DNA of 64,000 nt, from the NCBI RefSeq assembly GCF_040750475.1, contig NZ_JABJVY010000003.1, forward strand, positions 258,410-322,409. Direction: 5' to 3'. Position 1 is the stretch's first letter. Each line of letters begins with the position of its first letter. Of the stretch, positions 48,217 to 56,769 are shown piece by piece. The position numbers were made by a program, and so were the translations under genes. Source of the stretch: Amorphus sp040750475 (lineage in GTDB: Bacteria; Pseudomonadota; Alphaproteobacteria; Rhizobiales; Amorphaceae). The notes under the pieces are model-generated. The model saw only the letters and a list, made by a program, of their open reading frames with translations. It ran no database searches and had not been told where the DNA came from.

Positions 48217-48771
48217 ATGGGCCCCGCCCCTCTTCTTGCCCTTCTTCTCGTTTTCTCCCTGCCGGCCTACGCTCAAGAGGCGGCGGACGACGCGCCGCCG
48301 CCGACGAACGCGGCCAATCTCGACCAGTGGCTTGCCGTTCCCGAGCCGGTGATGGTCGAGCACATGACCATTTCCAAATGCGAGGAGCCGTTCGGTCCCG
48401 CGCTTGAGGATCTCGTGCCGGTCACGGCCGAGCTGTCGGGGACGGCAACGCTCTATGCGATCCCCTGCTCCGCCGGTCAGACCCGCCCCACCTACCGGCT
48501 CTACGTCCACGAGACCGGCGAGATCGAGGGCGTACATCCGACCTTTCCCGCGGTTTTCACCCGCGCCTATGGCTGGCAGGGAACGGCGCGCGTCTATGAT
48601 GTCGACTGGGATGCCGGCACCAGCCGGCTCACGGCGGAGGGCCCACGCGACGAAGACGGCCGCATCGGGGTTGGAGTCTGGTCGTGGGGAAGCTTCGGCC
48701 TGAAGCTGGAGCGCTACAGCCTGATCGACGCGAACGGCAACGCCGAGCGGGTCTATCCGCCGGCGGAGTGA
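48217..48771 (+). CDS. Exported protein, DUF1176-like
   Basis: A 184-residue protein with a signal peptide ending PAYAQE. The core has MTISKCEEPFGPALEDLVPVTAELSGTATLYAIPC with two Cys, then YRLYVHETGEIEGVHPTFPAVF, and VWSWGSFGLKLERYSLIDANG near the end. The late W-x-W-x-GF-x-L-x-x-Y pattern reminds me of the DUF1176 family, but the match is from memory. Function unknown. It may be the last gene of the run beginning at 46945, separated by a short RIME-like fragment (about 48153-48200). Confidence 0.72.
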   Translation: MGPAPLLALLLVFSLPAYAQEAADDAPPPTNAANLDQWLAVPEPVMVEHMTISKCEEPFGPALEDLVPVTAELSGTATLYAIPCSAGQTRPTYRLYVHETGEIEGVHPTFPAVFTRAYGWQGTARVYDVDWDAGTSRLTAEGPRDEDGRIGVGVWSWGSFGLKLERYSLIDANGNAERVYPPAE

Positions 48772-48775
48772 GGGG

Positions 48776-48925
48776 TTCTATAGATTTTGCCGCTCACGCC
48801 AGCTCGCTTTGCTCGCGGCTGCGCGGGCGCGGCCACGAGCGTTTCCAGGCGAAGTGGGTACCGGTTCGCCGTCCGGAAACGCGGCAAGACAAGGCTCCGG
48901 CGCGGTCGCGCGCCAGCTTCGCATT
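48776..48925 (-). repeat. Long intergenic repeat, copy B (inverted relative to copy A)
   Basis: Read on the minus strand it has the same order as copy A: GCGCGACCGCGCCGGAGCC, GCGTTTCCGGACGGCGAACC, CACTTCGCCTGGAAACGCTC, CGCGCCCGCGCAGCCGCGAG, GAGCTGGCGTGAGCGGC. It fills the space between the DUF1176-like and DHFR-like genes. Confidence 0.8.
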
Positions 48926-48940
48926 TGCTGAGGAAACGGT

Positions 48941-49492
48941 CTATGGCCGAATGAATTCCGTCAAAACGACGGAATTGGCCTCGTCCAGCACATGCGGATC
49001 GCCGGCAGCCATCCCGCTCGCGGCGAGCACGTCCTCCGCCGTCTGTCCGTGATCGCACGCGGAAAACACCGCGACACCGCCAGGCAACGTCACGCCATGG
49101 GCACGGGTCAGATGAAAGCGTGTGTAGCCGTGTGCGAGAAACAGGTCGAAGACATCGCGCCCGCCGGGTACGCCCACGGCGCCGCCCTCCGGGAGAATGC
49201 GAGCAAGCATTTCCGACGTCTCAACGGTCGCCGGGTTCCACCACCAACCGTCGGTGCGGCGCTCCAGCCCATCCGCAGTTGAGGAGACCACGATCCGCAA
49301 ACGGCCGGTACGGTTCGCCGTCACCGCGTGCGAGCGGCGCCCGAGCGCGATCGCATCCATGCGGTCGAGGCCGGCCTGGAAGGCGCGCGAATCGGCCTCG
49401 TTGCGCAGGGTCTTCGGCATGGCGCCGCTGGCATCGGCGATGCGGTCGTCGTCGGAGACGATCGCGAACCCCTCGATGGTCCAGGCTGCCAC
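48941..49492 (-). CDS. DHFR/RibD-C-like reductase family protein
   Basis: A 183-residue cytosolic protein of the dihydrofolate-reductase-like fold. It begins WTIEGFAIVSDDDRIADASGAMP and has LDRMDAIALGRRSHAV, the helix-turn before the cofactor site, and GGAVGVPGGRDVFDLFLAHGYTRFHLTRA, the GG-x-x-x-x-D-x-L motif that binds NADPH. These proteins reduce unknown carbonyl or pterin-like substrates; it is too short for a genuine RibD. It begins with GTG, 18 bases after the ychF stop, on the same strand and downstream. Confidence 0.78.
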   Translation of the reverse strand: MAAWTIEGFAIVSDDDRIADASGAMPKTLRNEADSRAFQAGLDRMDAIALGRRSHAVTANRTGRLRIVVSSTADGLERRTDGWWWNPATVETSEMLARILPEGGAVGVPGGRDVFDLFLAHGYTRFHLTRAHGVTLPGGVAVFSACDHGQTAEDVLAASGMAAGDPHVLDEANSVVLTEFIRP

Positions 49493-49509
49493 GTTGTCGC
49501 CCCGGCGCG

Positions 49510-50610
49510 TCAGGTGGCGAACTTGAACAGGATCACGTCGCCGTCGTGGACAACGTATTCCTTGCCTTCGTCGCGGGCCTTGCCGGCTTCCTTCGCGCCC
49601 TGCTCGCCGCCACAGGCGATGTAGTCGTCGTAAGCGATGGTCTGGGCGCGGATGAAACCGCGTTCGAAGTCGGAATGAATCACACCGGCCGCCTGGGGCG
49701 CCTTGGTGCCCTTGTTGATGGTCCAGGCGCGGGTCTCCTTTGGACCAGCGGTGAAGTAGGTGATCAGGCCGAGGAGCTCGTAGCCGGTGCGGATCAGTCG
49801 ATCGAGACCGGGCTCTTCGAGACCGAGGGTCTCCAGATATTCGCGCTCGTCCTCGTCGGAGAGCTGGGCGATCTCCGCCTCGATCGCGGCCGAGATCACC
49901 ACCGTCGCGGCTCCCTCGGCCGCGGCCTTCTCTGCCACTTTTTCCGAGAGGCTATTGCCCGTTCCCGCTGCCGCTTCGTCCACATTGCAGACATAGAGCA
50001 CCGGCTTGGCCGTCAGCAGGTTGAGGCCTTTGATGTCGTCCGCCATCTCCGGGTTCTGTGCCACCAGCAGCCGGACCGGCTTTCCGTCGCGCAAAAGCTC
50101 CAGAGCGGCATCCATGATCGGGACGATGTGCTTGGCTTCCTTGTCGCCGCCGGTCGCCTTCTTGCGCAGCGGTGTCACCCGGCGCTCCAGGCTTTCCATG
50201 TCGGCAAGCATCAGTTCCGTTTCGACGGTGTCCGCGTCGGCGATCGGGTCGATCTGGCCCTCGACGTGGGCGATGTCGTCGTCCTCGAAGCAGCGCAGCA
50301 CGTGAGCGATCGCATCGACCTCGCGGATGTTGGCGAGGAACTGGTTGCCAAGGCCCTCGCCCTTGGAGGCGCCGCGCACCAGGCCCGCAATGTCAACGAA
50401 GGTCAGCCGGGTCGGAATGATCTGCGCGGAGCCGGCGGTGTCGCGGATCTTCTTGAGTCGCGGGTCGGGAACGGCGACGTCGCCGGTGTTCGGCTCGATC
50501 GTGCAGAAGGGATAGTTCGCGGCCTGCGCCGCGGCGGTGCGGGTGAGCGCGTTGAACAGCGTCGACTTGCCGACATTCGGCAAGCCGACGATACCGCATT
50601 TGAAGCCCAT
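49510..50610 (-). CDS. ychF: Redox-regulated ATPase YchF (OLA1-type)
   Basis: A 366-residue translation-associated ATPase of the Obg superfamily that binds the ribosome. G1 is GLPNVGKSTLFN, the switch region FVDIAGLVRGASKGEGLGNQFL, and the fourth motif CNVDEA (NxxE in place of NKxD), the change that gives ATP preference over GTP. A coiled-coil insert (about 130-210) and a C-terminal TGS domain (ITYFTAGPKETRAW to the end) complete it. The ATG at 50610 is the first codon of the conserved MGFKCGIVGLP. In many alphaproteobacteria, ychF, pth and rplY are adjacent on one strand, as here with one gene inserted. Confidence 0.97.
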   Translation of the reverse strand: MGFKCGIVGLPNVGKSTLFNALTRTAAAQAANYPFCTIEPNTGDVAVPDPRLKKIRDTAGSAQIIPTRLTFVDIAGLVRGASKGEGLGNQFLANIREVDAIAHVLRCFEDDDIAHVEGQIDPIADADTVETELMLADMESLERRVTPLRKKATGGDKEAKHIVPIMDAALELLRDGKPVRLLVAQNPEMADDIKGLNLLTAKPVLYVCNVDEAAAGTGNSLSEKVAEKAAAEGAATVVISAAIEAEIAQLSDEDEREYLETLGLEEPGLDRLIRTGYELLGLITYFTAGPKETRAWTINKGTKAPQAAGVIHSDFERGFIRAQTIAYDDYIACGGEQGAKEAGKARDEGKEYVVHDGDVILFKFAT

Positions 50611-50880
50611 GGGCCGTCCTCGGTAAATGTCAGTGAGCGGGTGGCAGAAGCACCGCGTTGAGTTAGCGCGGGTGATAGGACGATTCAGCCGCCAACCACA
50701 ATCCGAAATCCGCGCTTCAGTTGGTTCGCCCATCCCTGGCCAGCCCCGAGCGATCTCGGCAGGATTGCGAATATTTTGAGAAATTGTTGTGGCTGGCGAA
50801 ATCGACAGGAACTCGATCCTCTCTTGGGGCGTTATCGATCACGAATTGCTTGTCCATCGGACGAATAAGAGGAGGATGAA

Positions 50881-51597
50881 ATGCGTAAGAGCTTGCTTGC
50901 AGCGGTTTCGGCTGCGTCTTTGTTTGCGGCTGGTGCGATTTCTCCGGTGATTGCGCAGTCCAATACTGACGATACGATGCAGTCCCAGACGGAATCCGGG
51001 GCCTCGTCGACCACGGCACCCGATGCATCGGAAATGGATGCCAACACGCCGACGGAGACGGAATCCTCAGACTCCGCCCAGAAGTCGGACCAGATGGCCG
51101 ACCCCACAACGGCTGAGGACTCCACCGGCTCCTCGATGAGCACGACCGCCGACACCGGCGGCAACGGCACCGGGGAAATGACGGCGCAGCAGCCGGCCGA
51201 CACCCATCTCGCCAGCGACCTGACCGGCCAGCCGGTACAGAATTCCGAGGGCGACGATCTCGCCGATATCGACGACTTCGTGATCGGGCCGGACGGCAAG
51301 ATCAGCCATGTCATCGTTTCGTTCGGCGGCTTCCTGGGTCTTGGCGACAAAGAAGTGATGCTGCCGTGGGAGCAGATGGACATCTCCATGGATGAGGACG
51401 GCGACGAGGTCGTCACCCTGGCGATGACCCAGGAGCAGATCGAGAGCCTGCCGCAGTTCGTCTCCCAGGAGGAGGCCAACGAGGCGACCGAGGCTGACGC
51501 CAAGCCGGCCGACGGCGGCTCCACCGGAATGGGGACGGGTACCGGCACCGGCATGACCGGATCCGGCTCTGGCTCCGGAACCAGCATGGGCCAGTAA
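50881..51597 (+). CDS. Exported PRC-barrel domain protein
   Basis: A 238-residue secreted protein. A signal peptide (LLAAVSAASLFAAGAISPVIAQ) leads to a Ser/Thr/Asp-rich linker of about 75 residues. One PRC-barrel domain at about 100-185 starts at ASDLTGQPVQNSEGDDLADIDDFVIGPDG and contains VIVSFGGFLGLGDKEVMLPWEQMDI. A Gly/Thr/Ser repeat tail GTGTGTGMTGSGSGSGTSMG ends it. Such PRC-barrel proteins occur as stress or envelope proteins in this order; their partner is unknown. It lies on the opposite strand between ychF and pth and has its own terminator. Confidence 0.88.
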   Translation: MRKSLLAAVSAASLFAAGAISPVIAQSNTDDTMQSQTESGASSTTAPDASEMDANTPTETESSDSAQKSDQMADPTTAEDSTGSSMSTTADTGGNGTGEMTAQQPADTHLASDLTGQPVQNSEGDDLADIDDFVIGPDGKISHVIVSFGGFLGLGDKEVMLPWEQMDISMDEDGDEVVTLAMTQEQIESLPQFVSQEEANEATEADAKPADGGSTGMGTGTGTGMTGSGSGSGTSMGQ

Positions 51598-51625
51598 GCC
51601 CGTTCCGACGATCGCACCTGCGAGG

Positions 51626-51649
51626 AGAGCCGCCCTGGGCGGCTCTTTT
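51626..51649 (+). terminator. Intrinsic terminator of the PRC-barrel gene
   Basis: AGAGCCGC, loop CCTGG, GCGGCTCT and a TTTT tract, 29 bases past the stop. Confidence 0.85.
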
Positions 51650-51708
51650 CGTATTGTGTCGATGCGAAGATAAGTGAGTGAGGTGCGGGCAGGTTCGCCC
51701 CGACGTCC

Positions 51709-51841
51709 CCTCGTTCCCGCGCGAGCGGGAGCCGATCAGGCGGCAGTAGGGTGCGCGCATCTAACCCGTTCGTCGGCCAGCCGCCTTTCCTCCGCTCATC
51801 GCACAGGCCCTATCGCTTCCCGTTTGCGCGGGAATGAGCGG
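51709..51841. repeat. REP doublet (two inverted copies of a REP-like palindrome)
   Basis: Copy A at about 51709-51740 (CGTTCCCGCGCGAGCGGGAG) and copy B at 51808-51841 (CCCTATCGCTTCCCG... GCGGGAATGAGCGG) face each other across 67 bases. Related single or paired copies are at 39533, 53637 and 63361. This fills most of the 331-base gap before pth. Confidence 0.72.
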
Positions 51842-51928
51842 TGTCTGAGGAAGCGCTAAGAAATTCAACTCGCTTCCGCCCTCCGTGCGCGGACTTGCAC
51901 ATGGAAGCGGCGAAGGGCCCGGAAATCC

Positions 51929-52633
51929 TTATCGCTTGCGGCCGACCAGCTTTCCCAGCGCGGCGAACGGTCCCTCGCTCGCAGGTTCCGCAGCCGGCGG
52001 TACATCGGCCGGCTTTCGCGGCGCAGGCTCGGATTTGGTCTTGGCCGGCTTGCGCTCCTCTTTTGCGCCACCGATCGCAAGGTGCACCTTATTGGCGAAC
52101 GAGGAATCCTTGCCATCCGCCAACAGCGGCAGGTGATCGGCGATCGCATCCAACAGCGGATCGAGCCAATCGGCATCGGCCTTGGCGAAGTCGTGCAGAA
52201 CGTAAGGCACGACGGCGTCCTTGTGGCCCGGGTGCCCGATGCCGATGCGCAGCCGCCGATAGCCATCGCCGATATGGGCGTTGACGGAACGCAGCCCGTT
52301 GTGCCCGCCGTGGCCTCCGCCCGCCTTCATCCGGAACTTGCCGGGCTGCAGGTCGAGATCGTCGTAGACGACCACAACGTCCGAAGGCGTGAGCTTGTAA
52401 AAACGCATCGCCTCGCCGACCGCTTGGCCGGATTCGTTCATATAGGTCTGCGGCTTCAGGAGCAGGACCTTGTCATCGCCGACCGTGGCTTCGGCGATCT
52501 CTGCATTGCGCCGCGTGCGCCACGCCGGCAACCGCAGCCGGTCGTGGATCCGGTCGAGCGCCATGAAGCCCACATTGTGCCGGTTGCCGGCATAGCGGGG
52601 TCCGGGATTTCCAAGGCCGACTAGAAGCATCAT
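51929..52633 (-). CDS. pth: Peptidyl-tRNA hydrolase
   Basis: Frees tRNA from prematurely released peptidyl-tRNA. The 234-residue protein has the Pth fold: LLVGLGNPGPRYAGNRHNVGFM with the catalytic His and Asn, KPQTYMNESGQAV, VVYDDLDLQPGKFRMKAGGGHGGHNGLRS with the catalytic Asp and the Gly-rich loop, and RRLRIGIGHP. About 40 residues beyond the usual end form a basic, Pro/Ala-rich tail (KPAKTKSEPAPRK... KLVGRKR) of the kind seen in many alphaproteobacterial Pth proteins. Two ATG codons occur in tandem; the first is used. Confidence 0.97.
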   Translation of the reverse strand: MMLLVGLGNPGPRYAGNRHNVGFMALDRIHDRLRLPAWRTRRNAEIAEATVGDDKVLLLKPQTYMNESGQAVGEAMRFYKLTPSDVVVVYDDLDLQPGKFRMKAGGGHGGHNGLRSVNAHIGDGYRRLRIGIGHPGHKDAVVPYVLHDFAKADADWLDPLLDAIADHLPLLADGKDSSFANKVHLAIGGAKEERKPAKTKSEPAPRKPADVPPAAEPASEGPFAALGKLVGRKR

Positions 52634-52756
52634 GGCGTGCGACTCCGTTCGGCGTCACCCGATCGGCGGACAAGCCGTCGAGGATACGAGAACGTCCGCA
52701 CCGGAAGACCGGCGCGGACGTGAACGGGATAGACAGACAAGACGGCGGAAAGAGGA

Positions 52757-53392
52757 TTACTCCTCCTCGCCCTTTTCCTCTGCCTCTTCCGCTTCTTCGC
52801 CTTCCTCGGCCATCTCGCTCTCCAGCCCAGCCGGCGTGGCGATGGTGGCGATGGTGAAGTCGCGGTCGGTGATCGTCGGGACCACGTTGCCCGGCAGCGT
52901 CACCGCGGAGATGTGGATGGAATCGCCGAGATCGTAGCCGGCGAGGTCAATCGTGATCGCCTCGGGGATCGAATCCGCCGGGCACTCCAGCTCCACGGTG
53001 TGGCGCACGATGTTGAGCACACCGCCGCGCTTCAGGCCGGGCGAGGTCTCTTCGTTCTCGAAGTGCACCGGCACTTCGACGGCGACCCGGCTCGACTTGC
53101 CGACGCGCAGGAAATCGACATGGGACAGGAAGTCGCGCACCGGCTCTAGCTGGTAGTCGCGCGGCAGCACGCGGATCGACTTGCCGTCGACCTTGATGGT
53201 CCAGACATGGGTCAGGAAGCCACCGGCGTGAAGCTTTTGGAACACTTCCTTATAGGGCAGCGCAATCGGCAGTGGGGGCTGCTTATCGCCGTAGATAACG
53301 GCGGGAATCTTGTTCTCGCGGCGCAGCGCACGAGCGGCCCCCTTGCCCACCCGATCGCGCACCGTGGCCTCGAGTACGAACTCTTGTGCCAT
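52757..53392 (-). CDS. rplY: 50S ribosomal protein L25/general stress protein Ctc
   Basis: A 211-residue long-form L25 that binds 5S rRNA. The N-terminal L25 domain (about 5-95) has AQEFVLEATVRDRVGKGAARALRRENKIPAVIYG; the C-terminal TL5-type domain follows with GGVLNIVRHTVELECPADSIPEAITIDLAG. The tail is a run of Glu, Ala and Gly (MAEEGEEAEEAEEKGEEE) common in this order. The ATG at 53392 is the first codon of the conserved MAQEF. A good sigma-70 promoter lies 90 bases upstream. Confidence 0.97.
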   Translation of the reverse strand: MAQEFVLEATVRDRVGKGAARALRRENKIPAVIYGDKQPPLPIALPYKEVFQKLHAGGFLTHVWTIKVDGKSIRVLPRDYQLEPVRDFLSHVDFLRVGKSSRVAVEVPVHFENEETSPGLKRGGVLNIVRHTVELECPADSIPEAITIDLAGYDLGDSIHISAVTLPGNVVPTITDRDFTIATIATPAGLESEMAEEGEEAEEAEEKGEEE

Positions 53393-53481
53393 CGGTCTCT
53401 CCTTCATGGCATGAAACGAAAGAAGGCCGCGACGGCGGCCTCTTTCCGACGACCCGCCTCCAGGGGTGCGGGCAGGGCGCC

Positions 53482-53510
53482 TATATACGGCCAACCTTAG
53501 CGATATTCAA
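53482..53510 (-). promoter_or_regulatory. Sigma-70-type promoter of rplY
   Basis: Minus strand: TTGAAT at 53510-53505, 17 bases, TATATA at 53487-53482. The rplY ATG lies 90 bases downstream. The rest of the 331-base gap (to 53723) holds a degenerate REP copy near 53637-53670 and a degenerate RIME fragment near 53690-53720. Confidence 0.7.
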
Positions 53511-53723
53511 CTGTCTTTCGCCGGCACTGGGTGCGGTCTATCGAGGCCGAGCGCGCGCCTTCTCTACCTTTGCGAAGCCAGAACGACAGGAGGCCGGTGG
53601 AAGAACGGGTGGCATGATCGGCGCAGACGACCAACACCCTATGGACTCCCTCTTGCGCGGGAGCGAGCGGTGTGTGGGGCAACGGCCTGTTCGAAAATCC
53701 CACCCACTTTTACTGGATTTGCT

Positions 53724-55205
53724 TTATTTCCCGACCGCCCGACGGATGGCGGCAAGATCGACCGGGCGATCCGGCAGCGTGATCTCGAAGGTCGCACCGG
53801 GCGTGGTTTCCGCAAGAGCGATCGAGCCGCCATGGGCGCGCACGATCTCGGCGGAGATGGCCAGGCCGAGCCCGGTTCCCCCTTTCCGGGTCGACCCCTG
53901 GAACGGCTGGAACAGATGTTCGCGAACCTTGGGCGGGATGCCAGGCCCGGTGTCGGCCACCCGGATCGTCACGACCCCGCCGGCGCGCTCCGCCGAAACC
54001 TCCACCCGCCGCACCAGCGCGGTGTCGCCGTCGGTCTCCAGGATGTGCACGGCGTTGCGGGCGAGATTGATGAGAACGCGCGAAAGCTGATCGGTGTCGG
54101 CGTCCACTTCCAGGTCGGCGGGAACGCGGTTTTCGAAGACAATGTCCGGATGCTGGGCCAGACCGACGAGATCCGCCACGTCCTCCACCACCTGCCTCAG
54201 CCGGATCAGCCGCCGCGAAGGCGGCGCCTCGCCGGTGCGGCCATAGGAGAGCACGGCGCGAGTATAGCCGACCGCGCGATCCAGGGTGCCGACGATCTTC
54301 GGCAACACCCGCTGCACGGTCGGATCCGGGCTGGAGGAGAGCCGGTCGGAAAAGAGCTGGGCGGCGGCCAGCAGGTTGCGCAGGTCGTGGTTGATCTTGG
54401 AGACCGCTAAGCCGAGATCGGCCAACCGACGGCGCTGATGGATCGTTTCCAGAAGCTGGCGCTGCATGGTGGCGAGCCGGCGCTCCGCGTCGCCGATCTC
54501 GTCGGCCCGATCGGAGGGCTCGATGATGCGGCTGGCGTCTTCCGGATTATCGGCGAAGTCCTCGATCGCCGCCGAAAGCCGCTGCATCGGCCGCACCAGG
54601 AGCCAGCGCAGGCTCATATAGACCAGGACCGCCGTGATCACCGAAATCAGAAGCGACAACATCAGGATGTTGCGCGAATAGGCCAGCATGGCCGTGCGCA
54701 TCCGGCGGTCGGAAATAACGATTTCGACGCGCTCGTCGCGCCCCGGTGCAGCCCCGGACACGCGGATCGTGTGCGGCTCGGTCTCCAAAAGCACGGCGAA
54801 GGCATCCACGATGGCCGAGAGCGGCTCCATCTCCGCAAGGTCGACATGGAGATCGACGGATTCCGGCGGCATGTCGACGGCCAGAAGCCGTCGTCGATCG
54901 CCGGCCAACAGCGCGATGGCGATGGTGTCGGTCGACGACAACAGCCGCGCCTGCAGCGCCTTGGGAACCTCCGAGCCCTCCGCCAGCACCATGGCGGCGA
55001 CACTTGCGGTGGCATGGGAATCGCGCAGCCAGGACAGCCGGAAATTCGCGATCGAAGGCACGTAGATCAGAATTTCGCTGACCATCACGAACAACAGCGT
55101 GAGAACCAGAAGCTTGCCGGAGAGGCCAGCCCGCCAGGAGCGCCGGGTCCCCTGCCCGCGCTTGGGCGCGGCGCCGTCGTTCGCAACAGGCGTGTCCTCA
55201 GCCAT
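53724..55205 (-). CDS. Orphan membrane sensor histidine kinase (HAMP)
   Basis: A 493-residue inner-membrane sensor kinase. A helix at 31-53, a periplasmic domain at about 54-178 and a second helix at 179-199 are followed by HAMP at about 200-252. His273 lies in SKINHDLRNLLAAAQLF, an HDLRN box and not the usual HELRTP. The ATPase core has NLARNAVHILE as N-box, VADTGPGIPPKVREHLFQPFQGSTRKGGTGLGLAI for G1, F and G2, and GATFEITLP to finish. No response regulator is adjacent, so the partner is elsewhere. The signal is unknown. Confidence 0.92.
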   Translation of the reverse strand: MAEDTPVANDGAAPKRGQGTRRSWRAGLSGKLLVLTLLFVMVSEILIYVPSIANFRLSWLRDSHATASVAAMVLAEGSEVPKALQARLLSSTDTIAIALLAGDRRRLLAVDMPPESVDLHVDLAEMEPLSAIVDAFAVLLETEPHTIRVSGAAPGRDERVEIVISDRRMRTAMLAYSRNILMLSLLISVITAVLVYMSLRWLLVRPMQRLSAAIEDFADNPEDASRIIEPSDRADEIGDAERRLATMQRQLLETIHQRRRLADLGLAVSKINHDLRNLLAAAQLFSDRLSSSPDPTVQRVLPKIVGTLDRAVGYTRAVLSYGRTGEAPPSRRLIRLRQVVEDVADLVGLAQHPDIVFENRVPADLEVDADTDQLSRVLINLARNAVHILETDGDTALVRRVEVSAERAGGVVTIRVADTGPGIPPKVREHLFQPFQGSTRKGGTGLGLAISAEIVRAHGGSIALAETTPGATFEITLPDRPVDLAAIRRAVGK

Positions 55206-55332
55206 GGCCGTTCGCCTGCGTCAGGGCGCACGTCGACAGGGTCCACGCACCGGACAGGTCCGGCTGGACGGTTTTTTCCGGCGCGGCACGTGCGATCGAA
55301 AGCGGGTGCGGAGAGGTCCGCATGTCAGGCCA

Positions 55333-56769
55333 CTACCCCAAACGGCTAAGCCACCGCAGAATGCGCCGGAGCCAGGGATTGGTCAAACTGCCGGAATAGG
55401 CGGTGATGGCGGCGGTTTTCCCGCTTTCGAAAAATGTCGGATAGGGCGCGACATGTCCCACGACGGTGCGAAGATTCGCCCCGGCGGCAAGCGCGAGCGA
55501 CCAGCCGGCGATCAATTCGCCGGCGCCGGGCCCCACGATGCCCACGCCCAGGATGCGCCCGCGCGGGCCGGCGACGATCCGAACGCCACCCTCCGTTCGC
55601 CGTTCGGCACGAGCGCGGTCGTTCTCGGCGAACGGCGCGTCCAGCACGCGCACCCTGTCTCCGAAGCGCTCGCGCGCCTCCGCCTCGCTCAACCCAACCT
55701 GGCCGAGCTCCGGATCGCAGTAGGTCACGCGCGGCAAATGGGAATAATCGACCCGCACAGGCAGGCGAAACAGGATCGAACGGACGACCAGGCCGGCATG
55801 GTAGCCAGCCACATGGGTGAACTGCGGACCGCCGACACAATCGCCGATCGCATAGACGCGCCGGTTGCTGGTGCGCAGGCCCCGGTCGGTCTCGATACCG
55901 GCCGGGGAATGGGCGATGCCGGCCTTCTCCAGATCGAGCCCGTCCACCACCGGAGCCCGCCCGGCGGCGACGAGAAGATGCGTTCCCCTGATCGTCTCGC
56001 GTCCGGCCAGGCCGGTGACGGTCGCGGCAATTGCGCCGGCGTTTCCCTCCACCCGTTCAATCCCGGTCTGCTCCAGAAGCCGCACACCATCGGCCACGAG
56101 GGCCTCGCGCACGGGGGCGACCAGGAACGGATCGTCCCGGGCAAGCAGCGTGCTCCGCTCGATCAACGTCACCTCGGCGCCAAGCCGGCGATAGGCCTGG
56201 GCGAGCTCCACCCCGATCGGTCCCCCGCCAACGACCAGAAGATGGCCGGGGCACGTAGCGAGATCGAAAACGGTCTCGTTGGTGAGGAACGGAACGCCGT
56301 CGAGACCAGGAATTGGCGGAACCGCCGGGCGCGAGCCAGTTGCCAGCACGAACCGACGCGGCCGGATGAGGGTATCGCCGGCTTTGAGGGTGCGGTCATC
56401 GAGAAAGCGGGCATGGTCCCGAAGCACGGTAACGCCCAGCCCTTCGAAGCGCTCGACGGAATCGTGCGGCGCAATCGCGGCGATTACCTCGTGAATGTGC
56501 CGATGAACCCCGGCGAAATCGACCGCGGGCTCGCTCTGCGCCACGCCGAACGAGGGCCCCCGCCGGCCGGCTTCGCGAATGGCAGCCGCGGCAATCAGCG
56601 ATTTCGACGGCACGCAGCCGGTGTTCAGGCAATCGCCCCCCATCGTGCCCTTCTCCACCAGCACGACCGGCGTACCAAACTGGGCGGCCGCAGCGGCCAC
56701 GCTGAGCCCGGCGGAGCCGGCGCCGACGACGCAGATATCGGGGGTGAGAGGGGGGCCGGCGCCGATCAC
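55333..56769 (-). CDS. Mer-like pyridine nucleotide-disulfide oxidoreductase
   Basis: A 478-residue FAD enzyme of the disulfide reductase superfamily. VVGAGSAGLSVAAAAAQFG binds FAD; the redox pair is Cys47 and Cys52 in GGDCLNTGCVPSK; VVGGGPIGVELAQAY binds NAD(P)H; and RVYAIGDCVGGPQ closes the FAD domain. In the dimer interface motif the usual His-Pro-Thr reads Tyr-Pro-Thr (APYPTFFE), a change also known from MerA, but the N-terminal metal domain and C-terminal Cys pair of MerA are absent, so mercury reduction is unlikely. Its GTG start overlaps the stop of the TVP38 gene (GTGA), so the two are translated together. Confidence 0.88.
   Translation of the reverse strand: MIGAGPPLTPDICVVGAGSAGLSVAAAAAQFGTPVVLVEKGTMGGDCLNTGCVPSKSLIAAAAIREAGRRGPSFGVAQSEPAVDFAGVHRHIHEVIAAIAPHDSVERFEGLGVTVLRDHARFLDDRTLKAGDTLIRPRRFVLATGSRPAVPPIPGLDGVPFLTNETVFDLATCPGHLLVVGGGPIGVELAQAYRRLGAEVTLIERSTLLARDDPFLVAPVREALVADGVRLLEQTGIERVEGNAGAIAATVTGLAGRETIRGTHLLVAAGRAPVVDGLDLEKAGIAHSPAGIETDRGLRTSNRRVYAIGDCVGGPQFTHVAGYHAGLVVRSILFRLPVRVDYSHLPRVTYCDPELGQVGLSEAEARERFGDRVRVLDAPFAENDRARAERRTEGGVRIVAGPRGRILGVGIVGPGAGELIAGWSLALAAGANLRTVVGHVAPYPTFFESGKTAAITAYSGSLTNPWLRRILRWLSRLG

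Noticed and set aside
55333..56769. Mercuric reductase
   Set aside because: The N-terminal metal-binding domain and the C-terminal Cys pair are missing, and no merR, merT or merP is nearby.
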